Assembly: GCA_900317845.1 (NCBI GenBank)
Contig: ONII01000010.1
Coordinates: 19,434 to 83,433 of the forward strand
Direction: 5' to 3'
Source of the DNA: an uncultured Bacteroidales bacterium
GTDB taxonomy: Bacteria; Bacteroidota; Bacteroidia; Bacteroidales; UBA932
DNA length: 64,000 nucleotides
Part shown: positions 17,573-25,729 of the stretch, in pieces
How positions within the stretch are numbered: position 1 is the first letter of the stretch
How the letters are laid out: each line of letters starts with the position of its first letter
Notes under the pieces: model-generated
The model's database searches: none
What the model was told of the DNA's origin: nothing
The model's input: the letters and a program-made list of their open reading frames with translations, nothing else
Made by a program: the position numbers and the translations under genes

Positions 17573-17640
17573 GACGGGAAGGAGGGCCCAAGGTGGGAGG
17601 AGGGGGCCGGGCAGGACGGGGCGCATCGTCCAGAAAGCGG

Positions 17641-17658
17641 CCTATTTTGAGGACGAGA
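17641..17658. repeat. Family-III half unit overlapping the dehydrogenase stop codon
   Basis: CCTATTTTGAGGACGAGA; read on the minus strand it gives the codons Ser-Ser-Ser-Lys and the TAG stop of the short-chain dehydrogenase gene. Confidence 0.75.
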
Positions 17659-18415
17659 AGCGCTTCCAGAGCCACTGCTCCAGGGGGCCGGGAAGAAGGG
17701 CGACAAGGGGCGGCAGCCACACGTTCATGAAGGAGGGACTTACCACCCGGCGGCGGCGGAACATGGCCCGGAGCGCGCGGCGAACCAGCCATGCGGGCGT
17801 ATGAATCAGGCGAACCTTCACCCCCAGGTCCATGAGCGAGGGCTTGAGCCTGTACAGCGGCGTAGCAATGGCTGCCGGGCACACTGTGGTCACGCCCACC
17901 CCGTACGGCCGAAGCTCATAGGAGAGCGAGCGCCCAAAACTCCGCAGATAGGCCTTGGTGGCCGAATAAATGGTAATCCCGGGAGCCGGAATGCGCGCCG
18001 CCATGGAGGACACAATGAGGATGTACCCGCTCCCCCGCTGCTTCATGGCCTCCCCGAACAGGATGCTCAGGCGGGTGACGGTACCCACATGCAGGTTCAG
18101 CATGGTTTGCACACGCCCCAAATCGGCCGAAGTCAATTCCTTGAAAAAGAACATGCCGGCATTGTTCACCAACACATCCGGCACCAGGTCGCGCCCCTGG
18201 CACCAGGCAAACAGCTCATCTGCAGAAGACGGTAGCGCCAGGTCCTGAAAATGTCCCTCCACCTGCACGGGAAAAGCTTCCGAAAGTCCCGCCACAGCAC
18301 CGGAGAGTTCCTCCTCCCGGTTGCTCACCAGCACCAGGTCATACCCTTTCTCCGCCAGCTGTCTGGCGTACTCCAGCCCCATGCCGGAGCTGCCACCGGT
18401 AATTAATGCGACCAT
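17642..18415 (-). CDS. Short-chain dehydrogenase/reductase, candidate hydroxysteroid dehydrogenase
   Basis: 257-residue NAD(P)-dependent SDR. Cofactor loop TGGSSGMGLEYA, structural NNAG (84-87), and catalytic Ser137-Tyr150-Lys154 (IVSSMAA; IYSATKAY). The C-terminus is hydrophobic and basic and could attach to the membrane. It overlaps the upstream flavin reductase by 13 bases and ends the operon. Next to SRD5A-like and old-yellow-enzyme genes, a role as 3-beta-hydroxysteroid dehydrogenase is plausible: the same trio is known from gut Bacteroidales acting on bile acids. The last codons and stop come from a family-III repeat, so the natural C-terminus may have been altered. Confidence 0.85.
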   Translation of the reverse strand: MVALITGGSSGMGLEYARQLAEKGYDLVLVSNREEELSGAVAGLSEAFPVQVEGHFQDLALPSSADELFAWCQGRDLVPDVLVNNAGMFFFKELTSADLGRVQTMLNLHVGTVTRLSILFGEAMKQRGSGYILIVSSMAARIPAPGITIYSATKAYLRSFGRSLSYELRPYGVGVTTVCPAAIATPLYRLKPSLMDLGVKVRLIHTPAWLVRRALRAMFRRRRVVSPSFMNVWLPPLVALLPGPLEQWLWKRFSSSK

Positions 18416-19647
18416 CGCTTCTCCGCTTTTTCAATTTCCCGACGCAGCGACGGCGGAAGCTCCCCGGCGCAATGGTTGCACCGCATCTGGAGCGTGTACA
18501 TGCGTCCGATGCAGTAATTGGAGTGCCGGCACTCGCTCCGCTCCACTTCCCCGCTCTGCAGTTTGTTCACAAAATCCGTATCCCGAACCAGCGCCCGGGC
18601 CATCTGCAGGGCGTCGAAGCCCGCCGCCAGCACTTCCTCCATGCCCGCACGCGAGACCATGCCGCCCACGTAGATGAGGGGCAGCGACACCGCCGCGCGG
18701 AAGGCCTTGGCATCGTCCAGAAAATAGGCGTCCTTATACGGGACGGTGGGAATCATCAGGCGGCCGAACCCGCGCACCAGCGCCTTGAGCCACCAAAACT
18801 TACGCCAGGACATATAGTGCGCCAGGGTGCGCAGCGGCATGGCCCCGCGCATTACCGCCATGGGCGCCTTGCTCACAAAGCCTGCCGACAGCACAAGGGC
18901 ATGCACCCCCAGCCGTTCCAGCTCGCGGGCCACCTCCAGGCACTCTTCCCGCTGCATGCCGCTCCGGAAGCCGTCGTACATGTTCATCTTCACCACCACG
19001 CCCATATCGTCCCGGGCCGCCTCCATCACGCGGCGGATTACCCGTTGCATCAGACGCATGCGGTTCTCCAGCGAACCGCCATATTCGTCGTGCCGATGGT
19101 TGGTGTACGGCGAGAGGAACTGGCTGATGAGGTAGCCGTGCCCCGCATGAATCTCCACGCAGTCGAATCCGGCCTGCCGGGCCAGCTCCACCGCATGGCC
19201 AAAATCCTCTACCAACGTGTCGATTTCCTCCTTCCGCAGCCCCCGCACAAAGGTGGGCGAATAGAGGTTGAAGCCGGGCGAGGGCCCTACCGGCGTGCAG
19301 CCGCAGGTGGCGCGGTGCGTCATATTGCCGCAGTGCCCCAGCTGAATGGAGGCCTTGGCGCCCTGCGCATGGATGGCATCGGTGATATCCTTCAGCGCCG
19401 GCACAATCTCCTCGCGCATCCACAGCTGGCCGTCAAACGACAGGCCGCTCCGGCTCACGGAAGCATAGGCCAGGGTGGTCATGCCCACACCGCCGCGCGA
19501 CACCGCCACATGGTAGTCCTTCAGCTCCTGCGACGGCTTGTTGCCATAGGCCATGTTCTCAAACGCCGCCGAGCGGATAATGCGGTTCCTGAGCGTCACA
19601 GGGCCGATTTTCACCGGCGTAAAAATAGGAGAGTGAATAGGAGACAT
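18403..19647 (-). CDS. Old-yellow-enzyme-type flavin reductase, candidate 5-beta-reductase
   Basis: 414-residue NADH:flavin oxidoreductase TIM barrel. FMN contacts: RNRIIRSAAFENM at the N-terminus, SIQLGHCG, and VEIHAGHGYLISQFLSP with the active-site His. The C-terminal end carries Cys373, Cys379, Cys390 and Cys393; compared with the usual CxxCNxC-x(10-12)-C iron-sulfur motif of dienoyl-CoA reductase relatives, the second cysteine is Ser376 (CRHSNYC). No C-terminal NADPH/FAD half is present, as in the short members. Starts directly after the TAA of the SRD5A-like gene. Context suggests reduction of the delta-4 double bond of 3-oxo steroids or bile acids. Confidence 0.87.
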   Translation of the reverse strand: MSPIHSPIFTPVKIGPVTLRNRIIRSAAFENMAYGNKPSQELKDYHVAVSRGGVGMTTLAYASVSRSGLSFDGQLWMREEIVPALKDITDAIHAQGAKASIQLGHCGNMTHRATCGCTPVGPSPGFNLYSPTFVRGLRKEEIDTLVEDFGHAVELARQAGFDCVEIHAGHGYLISQFLSPYTNHRHDEYGGSLENRMRLMQRVIRRVMEAARDDMGVVVKMNMYDGFRSGMQREECLEVARELERLGVHALVLSAGFVSKAPMAVMRGAMPLRTLAHYMSWRKFWWLKALVRGFGRLMIPTVPYKDAYFLDDAKAFRAAVSLPLIYVGGMVSRAGMEEVLAAGFDALQMARALVRDTDFVNKLQSGEVERSECRHSNYCIGRMYTLQMRCNHCAGELPPSLRREIEKAEKRWSH

Positions 19648-20418
19648 TTAGAAAATAAAGGGAATGATGCGTTTGGTGGTACGGGTATCCAGCTGCTCCG
19701 GAAATTCCTGCCGATATCCGTTGTAAATGCGCGCCGCCCGCGGCGCCAGGTTGGCAAAGGTCCACAGGGCAAACACGGCCCCGGACACCGACCAGGTGAG
19801 GATGGCAAAGCCCGTCCATTCCACCAGCTCGCCAAAGTAATTGGCACTGGTGACCCAGCGGAACATGCCGCCCCGGGGCAGGTAATGGGCCGTATCCCCG
19901 GGCTTCCGGAGGTTCCGGATAATGCGGTCCGAATGGATATTGACCCCCATTCCAAAGAGGAACAGGGCCGTTCCCGCCAGGAACGGGAGACTGGTGAGCC
20001 AGTCGGCGCTATAATAATCCACGGGCGACACATAGAACAGCCACCCGCCCTGCATATACGCGTTGAGGGTATTGAAGAGCACCGCCGTGCCAATAATGCT
20101 CAGCGGCATTTTGCTGCGCCCGCGCATGAGCCAGGGAAACACGAAGGCCCTGTGGAAGTAATGCAACTCAAACAGCAGCAGGAACACCAGGCGGATTCCG
20201 TCTTCCCGACGGTCGGACAGCCACCAGAGCAGCAGCATGGCCACAAACACCGGCGCCTCCATGAGCATCCAGCCCAGCCGGTTGTCTATGGCTGGCCCCC
20301 ATTTGGGCGCGTAAAACCGGCCGTAACCGGCATCCACAAAAAAGAGCGACACAAACACCACGACGGCCATCACGGTCATCACGATGAGAACAATGTTGAA
20401 GGTCGATACAGAAAACAT
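19648..20418 (-). CDS. Steroid 5-alpha-reductase-like membrane protein (SRD5A family)
   Basis: 256-residue polytopic protein with about six or seven helices. The C-terminal half has the family signature: LHYFHRAFVFPWLMR, GMGVNIHSDRIIRNLRKPG, YLPRGGMFRWVTSANYFGE and the final LDTRTTKRIIPFIF, closely like eukaryotic SRD5A1/2. These residues form the NADPH and 3-oxo-delta-4-steroid site in the membrane. Expected reaction: NADPH-dependent reduction of 3-oxo-delta-4 steroids or bile acids to the 5-alpha (allo) form. Tightly packed between the Ogt-like gene and the old-yellow-enzyme gene (3 and 0 bases). Confidence 0.88.
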   Translation of the reverse strand: MFSVSTFNIVLIVMTVMAVVVFVSLFFVDAGYGRFYAPKWGPAIDNRLGWMLMEAPVFVAMLLLWWLSDRREDGIRLVFLLLFELHYFHRAFVFPWLMRGRSKMPLSIIGTAVLFNTLNAYMQGGWLFYVSPVDYYSADWLTSLPFLAGTALFLFGMGVNIHSDRIIRNLRKPGDTAHYLPRGGMFRWVTSANYFGELVEWTGFAILTWSVSGAVFALWTFANLAPRAARIYNGYRQEFPEQLDTRTTKRIIPFIF

Positions 20419-20421
20419 CTA

Positions 20422-20955
20422 TTATTGAGCCAGTTGCAATTTAATGAAGGCACGCTTGAGGTCCCGGCCATAGGCATAGGCCCCCACATCCAGGCTGTCC
20501 AGAAGGTACAGGTCCTCCCCCTTGAACAGGGTTTTCTGGGCCAGGGCCTGAATTTCCGCCGCTTTATCCAGAGACTCCTTGGGAATGACCAGGTGGCAGG
20601 GAATCACGTAGGCTACGGGATTCAGCGCCACGGCATGGGCCACAGCCCGCACCCCCTGCGGATTGCCCACCAGCGATGCCAGCTCCGTATAGCTATACAG
20701 CTTCCGGGGCAGGTCGAAGAGGGTTTTCCACACCTTGAGCTGGAAGGGCGTACCAAAGAGCCGAAGGTCCTCCCAGCTTAGGTAGGCGGCAAATTCCACC
20801 AGCTCTTCCATGGAAATTTTCCGCGTGCCCACAGAACCGGTTTCCCCGGCAGGCAGCGCAGCCAGTTCCGCGCCGATATGCGGCAGGTGGCGGTAGTCGG
20901 TCGCAATGGATGCGACCTTCCCGTCAATTTCCGTCACAATCCATTGAGTATCCAT
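20422..20955 (-). CDS. Methylated-DNA--cysteine methyltransferase-like protein (Ogt family)
   Basis: 177 residues. The C-terminal DNA-binding domain of O6-alkylguanine-DNA alkyltransferases is evident: GTPFQLKVWKTLFDLP, YSYTELASLVGNPQGVRAVA and the active site VIPCHLVIP with Cys120. Normally the motif reads PCHRV; here Arg is replaced by Leu122, so activity may differ. A C-terminal tail of about 45 residues extends beyond the domain. Suicidal repair of O6-methylguanine is expected from family. It lies four bases after the DUF3298-like gene and four before the SRD5A-like gene, an unusual neighbourhood for a repair gene. Confidence 0.85.
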   Translation of the reverse strand: MDTQWIVTEIDGKVASIATDYRHLPHIGAELAALPAGETGSVGTRKISMEELVEFAAYLSWEDLRLFGTPFQLKVWKTLFDLPRKLYSYTELASLVGNPQGVRAVAHAVALNPVAYVIPCHLVIPKESLDKAAEIQALAQKTLFKGEDLYLLDSLDVGAYAYGRDLKRAFIKLQLAQ

Positions 20956-20958
20956 AAC

Positions 20959-21690
20959 TTACTTGAGATAAGGTTTTAACAGTTCCCAGGGGACATCGGC
21001 CGACAGCGCGCCAAAGGCGTACGGAGCAATGTCGTAGGGCTGGAAAATCCAGCCGATGCCTTTTTCGTCCGGGGAGAAGTTTCCGTTGGGCGCCACATTG
21101 TCCCACCAGATGCTGTCCAGGGCATCCTGGTCCCCTGAGAGGGACTCCCGAAGGCTCTGCCGCATGAGCTCGCTCACCGGCTCCTGGTAGCCCTCCTTGA
21201 ACAGGTCGGCCTCCGTAACAAGGGCGCCGGTCTTGGGATTAAACACCAGATAGGTGATGGTGTACATGCCATGCGCCCCTCCGCGGAAGTAGGAGTAGGT
21301 AAGGGCGTAGCACTTGTTCTTGTTCCAATCGGCGGCAAAACTGCCTTTGATTTCATCGCCCCAGGTGAGTAGCCCTGCGGGAAGCTCGGGATTGGCATTC
21401 TCCGTAAGGTACTCGTCAATGAGGTTTTCACGGTAGCGGATGGCCGACTCCTCCACCGTACCGGGAGCCTCCTCCAGGCCGAAGGCCGTGGTCAGGAGCA
21501 TGTCGTTGATTTGCCTGCACGCCTCCTTGGGCAGGCCGCCGGTCACATACTCCAGCGAGAGGGTGTAGAAAAGGGTATCCACGCTGTTCTCTTTAAGCGG
21601 CATGGCCATTTCTTCCTCGTAGGTGGCCGTTTGGAAAGATGTGCAGCCGGCAAGCAGGAGCGCTGCAACCCCGTACAAATACTTTTTCAT
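20959..21690 (-). CDS. Lipoprotein with DUF3298/RsiV-like domain
   Basis: 243-residue lipoprotein: signal MKKYLYGVAALLLAGC (Cys16). The body matches the DUF4163-DUF3298 arrangement: an N-terminal part with MLLTTAFGLEE, TYSYFRGGAHGMYTITYLVF in the middle, and the DUF3298 end IFQPYDIAPYAFGALSADVPW and LKPYL. Related domains bind lysozyme in anti-sigma factor RsiV, but no sigma factor is adjacent here, so function is open. Three bases from the S9 peptidase gene upstream. Confidence 0.85.
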   Translation of the reverse strand: MKKYLYGVAALLLAGCTSFQTATYEEEMAMPLKENSVDTLFYTLSLEYVTGGLPKEACRQINDMLLTTAFGLEEAPGTVEESAIRYRENLIDEYLTENANPELPAGLLTWGDEIKGSFAADWNKNKCYALTYSYFRGGAHGMYTITYLVFNPKTGALVTEADLFKEGYQEPVSELMRQSLRESLSGDQDALDSIWWDNVAPNGNFSPDEKGIGWIFQPYDIAPYAFGALSADVPWELLKPYLK

Positions 21691-21693
21691 AGC

Positions 21694-24105
21694 TTAGTCG
21701 TTATTCAGTTCAGTTACATCTACAGGCCGTTCCCGCTTGTCCCCTATCAGGTAACGGGAATAATGGTCCGCCATTTTCCAGAAGAAGTAGTCGTTCATGT
21801 CCCCGAAGCCATGGCGCTGGCCGGGCAGGACCACCAGTTCAAAGCGCTTGTTGGCCCGGATGAGGGCATCTACCACGCGGATGGTGTTGGCGGGGTTCAC
21901 GTTGTTGTCTTTGTCGCCGGTGACCAGCATCAGGTGCCCCTTCAGACGGGAGGCCAGCTCCTGGTTGGTATCGATCCGATACACAAACGTGGTGTCCCCT
22001 TTGGCCACCTTTTCCTGGATGCCGTGGTGCTGCTCGCTCCACCAGCGGTTGTAGATGCTGTTGTCGTGGTTGCCGGCGCAGGAAACGGCCGCCTTAAAGA
22101 AGTCGTTGTACTTGAGGATGGCCGCCGTGGACATGAAGCCACCGCCGGAATGGCCATGGATGCCCACCCGTTTAAGGTCTATATACTTGTGGCGGGCCGC
22201 CAGCTGCTGGATGGCGTACTTCTGGTCCTCCAGGCCATAGTCCCGCAGGTTTCCGTAGCCGTAGTTGTGGTACCACTTGGAGCGGTTGGGGTGGCCGCCG
22301 CGGTTGCCCACGGTGATCACAATCATGCCCAGCTGGGCCAGCTGGTCCGTGCGCAGGTTGAAGCGCCAGGAGATGTCGTTGGCCTCCACCTGCGGGCCGG
22401 GATACACATAGTCTGCGATGGCGTACACCTTGGTGGAGTCAAAGTTGAAGGGCTTGTGCATCTCTCCCCAGAGGTCCGTGATGCCGTCCGCCGCCTTTAC
22501 CTTGAAGCGCTCCGGGAACTTGTAGCCGGCCGCGAAGAGACGGGAGAAGTCCGCCTCCTCCAGAGCGGTGCGTTTGCCCGTGGCGGTGTTCACCAGCATG
22601 ACAGCGGGTTTGTAATCCACGCGGGAGTAGTTGGCTACCAGGTACTTGCCGTCGTCCGAGGCGGTTGCCAGCACGTCCATATCGTCCATATCCAGCTGCA
22701 CCATGGCGCCACCGGTGAGCGGAACGCGGTAGTTGTGCATCTGGTAAGGGTTTTCATCGGCCTTGACGCCGCACGCGCTCACTACCAGGTAGTTAGGGGT
22801 TGAGCCCAGGACATCTTCCACGTGGAAGGCACCTTCAGTGAGGTTGCGCTTGAGGGTGCCGTCCGCCCCGTAGAGGTACAGGTTGGCCCAGCCGCCGCGC
22901 TCGCTCCACCACACAAAATCTCCGCTGGGGAGCAGGTGAGGATTCCGGTTTTCCACATAGGTGTTCATGCGCTCCGCCACCAGCGTGCGGGTGCTGTCCT
23001 GCCCCACTTCCACCTTGCACAGGTCCAGGCGCTTAAGGTCCCGGCTGCGGCGAAGGAGGAAGAAATGGTCGTTGCCGCCCAGCCACTTTTCCGAGTAGAA
23101 CTCCGCAGCCTGGTCTTTGGCCGTGTGCTGGGCGTCCAGGATTTCGCCGTCCTGGTCCTTAAAGGCGTTCCACTTCACCTCCTGCTGCTTCCCTTGCAGG
23201 TCCAGGATAAGGAGTTTGCCCTGCGGGCCGGGCTCCCCGGGCATCTGGTAGTGGTAGGCCTCCAGTTCCGGACGGGGTTTGGCCAGCGAGTTAATTACCC
23301 AGAACTCTTTTACCGGACTCATGTCCCAGCGGATGAGGGCAAAATGCTTGCTGTCCGGAGCCCAGTGCAGGCGGGCAAAGTTGCGGGCGGTGGAGTCTGC
23401 CTCCATGTCTCCACTGTAATTGTCTTCCAGATAGGAAATGTTCTTGCTGCCGTCCGTGGTGAGGGCACGTTCTACCAGGGTGCTGTCCTTGGGGTCCTTG
23501 GCGGCCTTTTTCAGGTTCTCCTTGTCCATGACCCACAGGTTGTGGTTTTTCACGTACACGCCCATGCTGCCGTCCGGGCTCACGTTGGCCCAAGAGGGGT
23601 ATTCGTCCTCATGCTCCTCCGTGTCCCAGGTGAGTTCCTTGGAGGCGATATCGTAATAGAAACGGTATTCCACGAACTTATCCGTGGTGCTTCCCAGGCT
23701 ATCCAGCTTGGGCGTTTTGGAGGTGAGGTCCCACTGGAAACGTTTGTCTTCCTTGAGTTCCAGGTGCAGGTTCAGGTGCTGGGCGTCGTAAGGGTCACGG
23801 GTGACTTCCGTGAGCTGACGGGCCAGTTTGGGAAGGTCGAAAATCTCGCTCTTGTGGCCTGTGGCGGCATCGACAATAAAATAGTTGACGCCCTCTGCCG
23901 TTTTCCAGCTGTACCAGAACTTGTTACTCTCCGCGAACCAGTTGGGGCGGATGCGGATGCTGTACACCATTTTGCGCAGCGACTTGGTGGAAAACCGTGC
24001 AGCTTGCTCGTAATTGGCCTTTTGCACTTTTTGCGGCTCCTGCGGCTTTTGTGCCTGCAGCGTCAGGCAAAGCCCCAGTGCCAGGGGGATAAGGAAGCAC
24101 TTCAT
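21694..24105 (-). CDS. S9 family peptidase (DPP IV-like)
   Basis: 803-residue exported serine peptidase: signal peptide MKCFLIPLALGLCLTLQAQ, an eight-bladed beta-propeller region (about 60-550) and a C-terminal alpha/beta hydrolase. The triad is readable: Ser653 in HGHSGGGF, Asp733 in GDKDNNVNP, His765 in GQRHGF. Family members cleave dipeptides after proline or alanine in the periplasm. The start is placed at 24105 because the frame further upstream has no signal sequence of its own and begins with AT-rich promoter-like DNA. First gene of the six-gene operon ending with the steroid-type reductases. Confidence 0.92.
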   Translation of the reverse strand: MKCFLIPLALGLCLTLQAQKPQEPQKVQKANYEQAARFSTKSLRKMVYSIRIRPNWFAESNKFWYSWKTAEGVNYFIVDAATGHKSEIFDLPKLARQLTEVTRDPYDAQHLNLHLELKEDKRFQWDLTSKTPKLDSLGSTTDKFVEYRFYYDIASKELTWDTEEHEDEYPSWANVSPDGSMGVYVKNHNLWVMDKENLKKAAKDPKDSTLVERALTTDGSKNISYLEDNYSGDMEADSTARNFARLHWAPDSKHFALIRWDMSPVKEFWVINSLAKPRPELEAYHYQMPGEPGPQGKLLILDLQGKQQEVKWNAFKDQDGEILDAQHTAKDQAAEFYSEKWLGGNDHFFLLRRSRDLKRLDLCKVEVGQDSTRTLVAERMNTYVENRNPHLLPSGDFVWWSERGGWANLYLYGADGTLKRNLTEGAFHVEDVLGSTPNYLVVSACGVKADENPYQMHNYRVPLTGGAMVQLDMDDMDVLATASDDGKYLVANYSRVDYKPAVMLVNTATGKRTALEEADFSRLFAAGYKFPERFKVKAADGITDLWGEMHKPFNFDSTKVYAIADYVYPGPQVEANDISWRFNLRTDQLAQLGMIVITVGNRGGHPNRSKWYHNYGYGNLRDYGLEDQKYAIQQLAARHKYIDLKRVGIHGHSGGGFMSTAAILKYNDFFKAAVSCAGNHDNSIYNRWWSEQHHGIQEKVAKGDTTFVYRIDTNQELASRLKGHLMLVTGDKDNNVNPANTIRVVDALIRANKRFELVVLPGQRHGFGDMNDYFFWKMADHYSRYLIGDKRERPVDVTELNND

Positions 24106-24199
24106 ACGCAGTAAATCAATCTTTTGATAAAGATACGAAAAAATTATTATCCCCACTAAAAATCAAGGCAAAAATCGTGTTCATTTCAAGCTTTTATTG

Positions 24200-24207
24200 T
24201 ATCTTTG
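24200..24207 (+). promoter_or_regulatory. -7 box before the sensor pair
   Basis: TATCTTTG, 24 bases upstream of the ATG at 24232; no clear -33 TTTG. Back to back with the S9 peptidase gene. Confidence 0.5.
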
Positions 24208-24231
24208 TGACCTAACCTCCTTTGGGGTACA

Positions 24232-25722
24232 ATGCCCAAACTGAACTTCATACCTAAAACTGAATCTGCCAAAATCATCCTGCAGACAGTAGCAGCTGTG
24301 GCCCTTCTGCTCCTGATCCCCTCCATCTTTGCAATGACCTTCGGAACGCGGATGATTATTAAGGAAGAGGTGGGTCGGCAGGTCAATCAAGCACTGGACG
24401 GCATTGCCTACAGGATAGACAACACCCTCCTTGGCGTAGAGCAGGTTGCCACCCTCATCCAAAAAGAAATCCCCGCTCGCCTGGACAATCCGCAGGATTT
24501 GTATAAACTCTGCGAGGAGGCACTCAATACCAGTCCGTACATCGACGGATGCGCCATTGCCCTGAATCCGGACTATTATACGTTGGAAGAAAAACCTTTC
24601 ATGGCCTATGTCCACAGGGCACGCAAAGCAAATGTCTCCTCCCAAGGCGTCACAAAGCCGTACCAGGCCGCCAAAACCTTCACCTCCCGCTCGTTTACGG
24701 AACAGGAATGGTACACGGAGCCCCTCCAGAAAAGAACCGCCATGTGGGTAGGACCGCTTAAAAACGAGGAAACGGAAGAAGTCCCCCTCATTTCCTATGA
24801 CGTCCCCATCATGCTGGACAGCATGGTTGTGGGCGTTCTGGGGGTAGACATGTCCTTGAATGTCCTCACCCGGATTACCCGAAATAATCTAACCTCATCC
24901 CGGTCTCATATTGCCCTCCTGGACAAAGGCGGCTCCTATATTATCCACCCGGACAGCGTCAAACTCCACTACGTGGACAACCTGGGCCAGCTAATGGATG
25001 CGGAGGCCCCGGAAGCCATCGAGGTCATTCAGGAAATGCTTGCCGGCAAATCCGGCGAACGCATTGTCACACTGGAGTCCACGCCGTACCTGGTGGCATA
25101 TAAGCCCTTCCTGCCGGCCGCTTATCCTGGACGGACAACCGGTCGCCTGGGCTGGAGCATCGCCACCATTTATCCGGAAAGCGAACTGAATGACCAATAC
25201 GACCCCGGCTTCCACCGGGCCATCTTCATGGCCCTTGTGGGCGTCCTGCTGCTTGTCGTCGGCGCCATCGTCATCTTTAGAATCAGCGTGAGGCCGCTGA
25301 AAAAACTGATGTACGTGACACAATTCATGTCAAAGGGCGATTACGAGCAGCCCGGCGTGGAAACCACACGCACCGACGAGATAGGACGGCTCCAAACCCA
25401 ATACTATAAAATGCAGCACGCTGTCTCAAAACACATGGAAGAGCTGCAGAGTCTCTCGCAAAGGGAAGCCAAGCGCGAAGAAGACCTGGCCAGAACCCAC
25501 AAAAAAACGCAGGAAATCAAGGAGCAAAAAGCTGTGTTCTTTGGCAACATGACCCACCAGATGGCCGACGTCACATCGGCCCTCCAGGACAATGTGGAAA
25601 AACTGTGTGACTCCGATGCCAAGCTGGGAGAAGAGGAAAAGCGGAAAGTGTTTGACAATATTGAAATATACAGTCAACGCGTGACGGATATCCTGAACGA
25701 TATGTTAAACGCTAAGAGCTAA
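24232..25722 (+). CDS. dCache-HAMP sensor ending after a DHp-like helix (kinase without catalytic domain)
   Basis: 496-residue membrane sensor. First membrane helix about 17-39, large periplasmic dCache-type domain (about 45-320; WYTEPLQKRTAMWVGPL, VVGVLGVDMSLNVL), second membrane helix about 326-348, HAMP, coiled coil, then a dimerisation/phosphoacceptor-like hairpin with His442 in FFGNMTHQMADV. The protein stops where an ATPase domain should begin. The next gene encodes a full kinase with the matching sequence NMTHQIRTPL, so this is a shortened paralogue. The residues after His (RTP in the partner) are replaced (ADV). It may form heterodimers with, or be phosphorylated by, the neighbour; that is inference. 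Seven bases separate the genes. Confidence 0.85.
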   Translation: MPKLNFIPKTESAKIILQTVAAVALLLLIPSIFAMTFGTRMIIKEEVGRQVNQALDGIAYRIDNTLLGVEQVATLIQKEIPARLDNPQDLYKLCEEALNTSPYIDGCAIALNPDYYTLEEKPFMAYVHRARKANVSSQGVTKPYQAAKTFTSRSFTEQEWYTEPLQKRTAMWVGPLKNEETEEVPLISYDVPIMLDSMVVGVLGVDMSLNVLTRITRNNLTSSRSHIALLDKGGSYIIHPDSVKLHYVDNLGQLMDAEAPEAIEVIQEMLAGKSGERIVTLESTPYLVAYKPFLPAAYPGRTTGRLGWSIATIYPESELNDQYDPGFHRAIFMALVGVLLLVVGAIVIFRISVRPLKKLMYVTQFMSKGDYEQPGVETTRTDEIGRLQTQYYKMQHAVSKHMEELQSLSQREAKREEDLARTHKKTQEIKEQKAVFFGNMTHQMADVTSALQDNVEKLCDSDAKLGEEEKRKVFDNIEIYSQRVTDILNDMLNAKS

Positions 25723-25729
25723 GGGCGCC

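Larger units (their letters stand above)
17261..17641. other. Intergenic repeat island
   Basis: About 380 bases between the GH2 gene and the short-chain dehydrogenase with no real gene. It is a mosaic of family IV (17317-17452), family III (about 17464-17551), family I (17551-17572) and a family-III half unit (17641-17658) running into the next coding sequence. Confidence 0.8.

Noticed and set aside
17453-17882. Frameshifted or second gene at the end of the short-chain dehydrogenase
   Set aside because: The alternative frame is only a shadow running through the repeats; the dehydrogenase has all its motifs and a stop.
18406-20781. 791-codon open frame on the plus strand
   Set aside because: Lies antisense to the flavin reductase, SRD5A-like and Ogt-like genes; composition is His/Arg/Gln/Gly-rich with no motif, a by-product of high GC.
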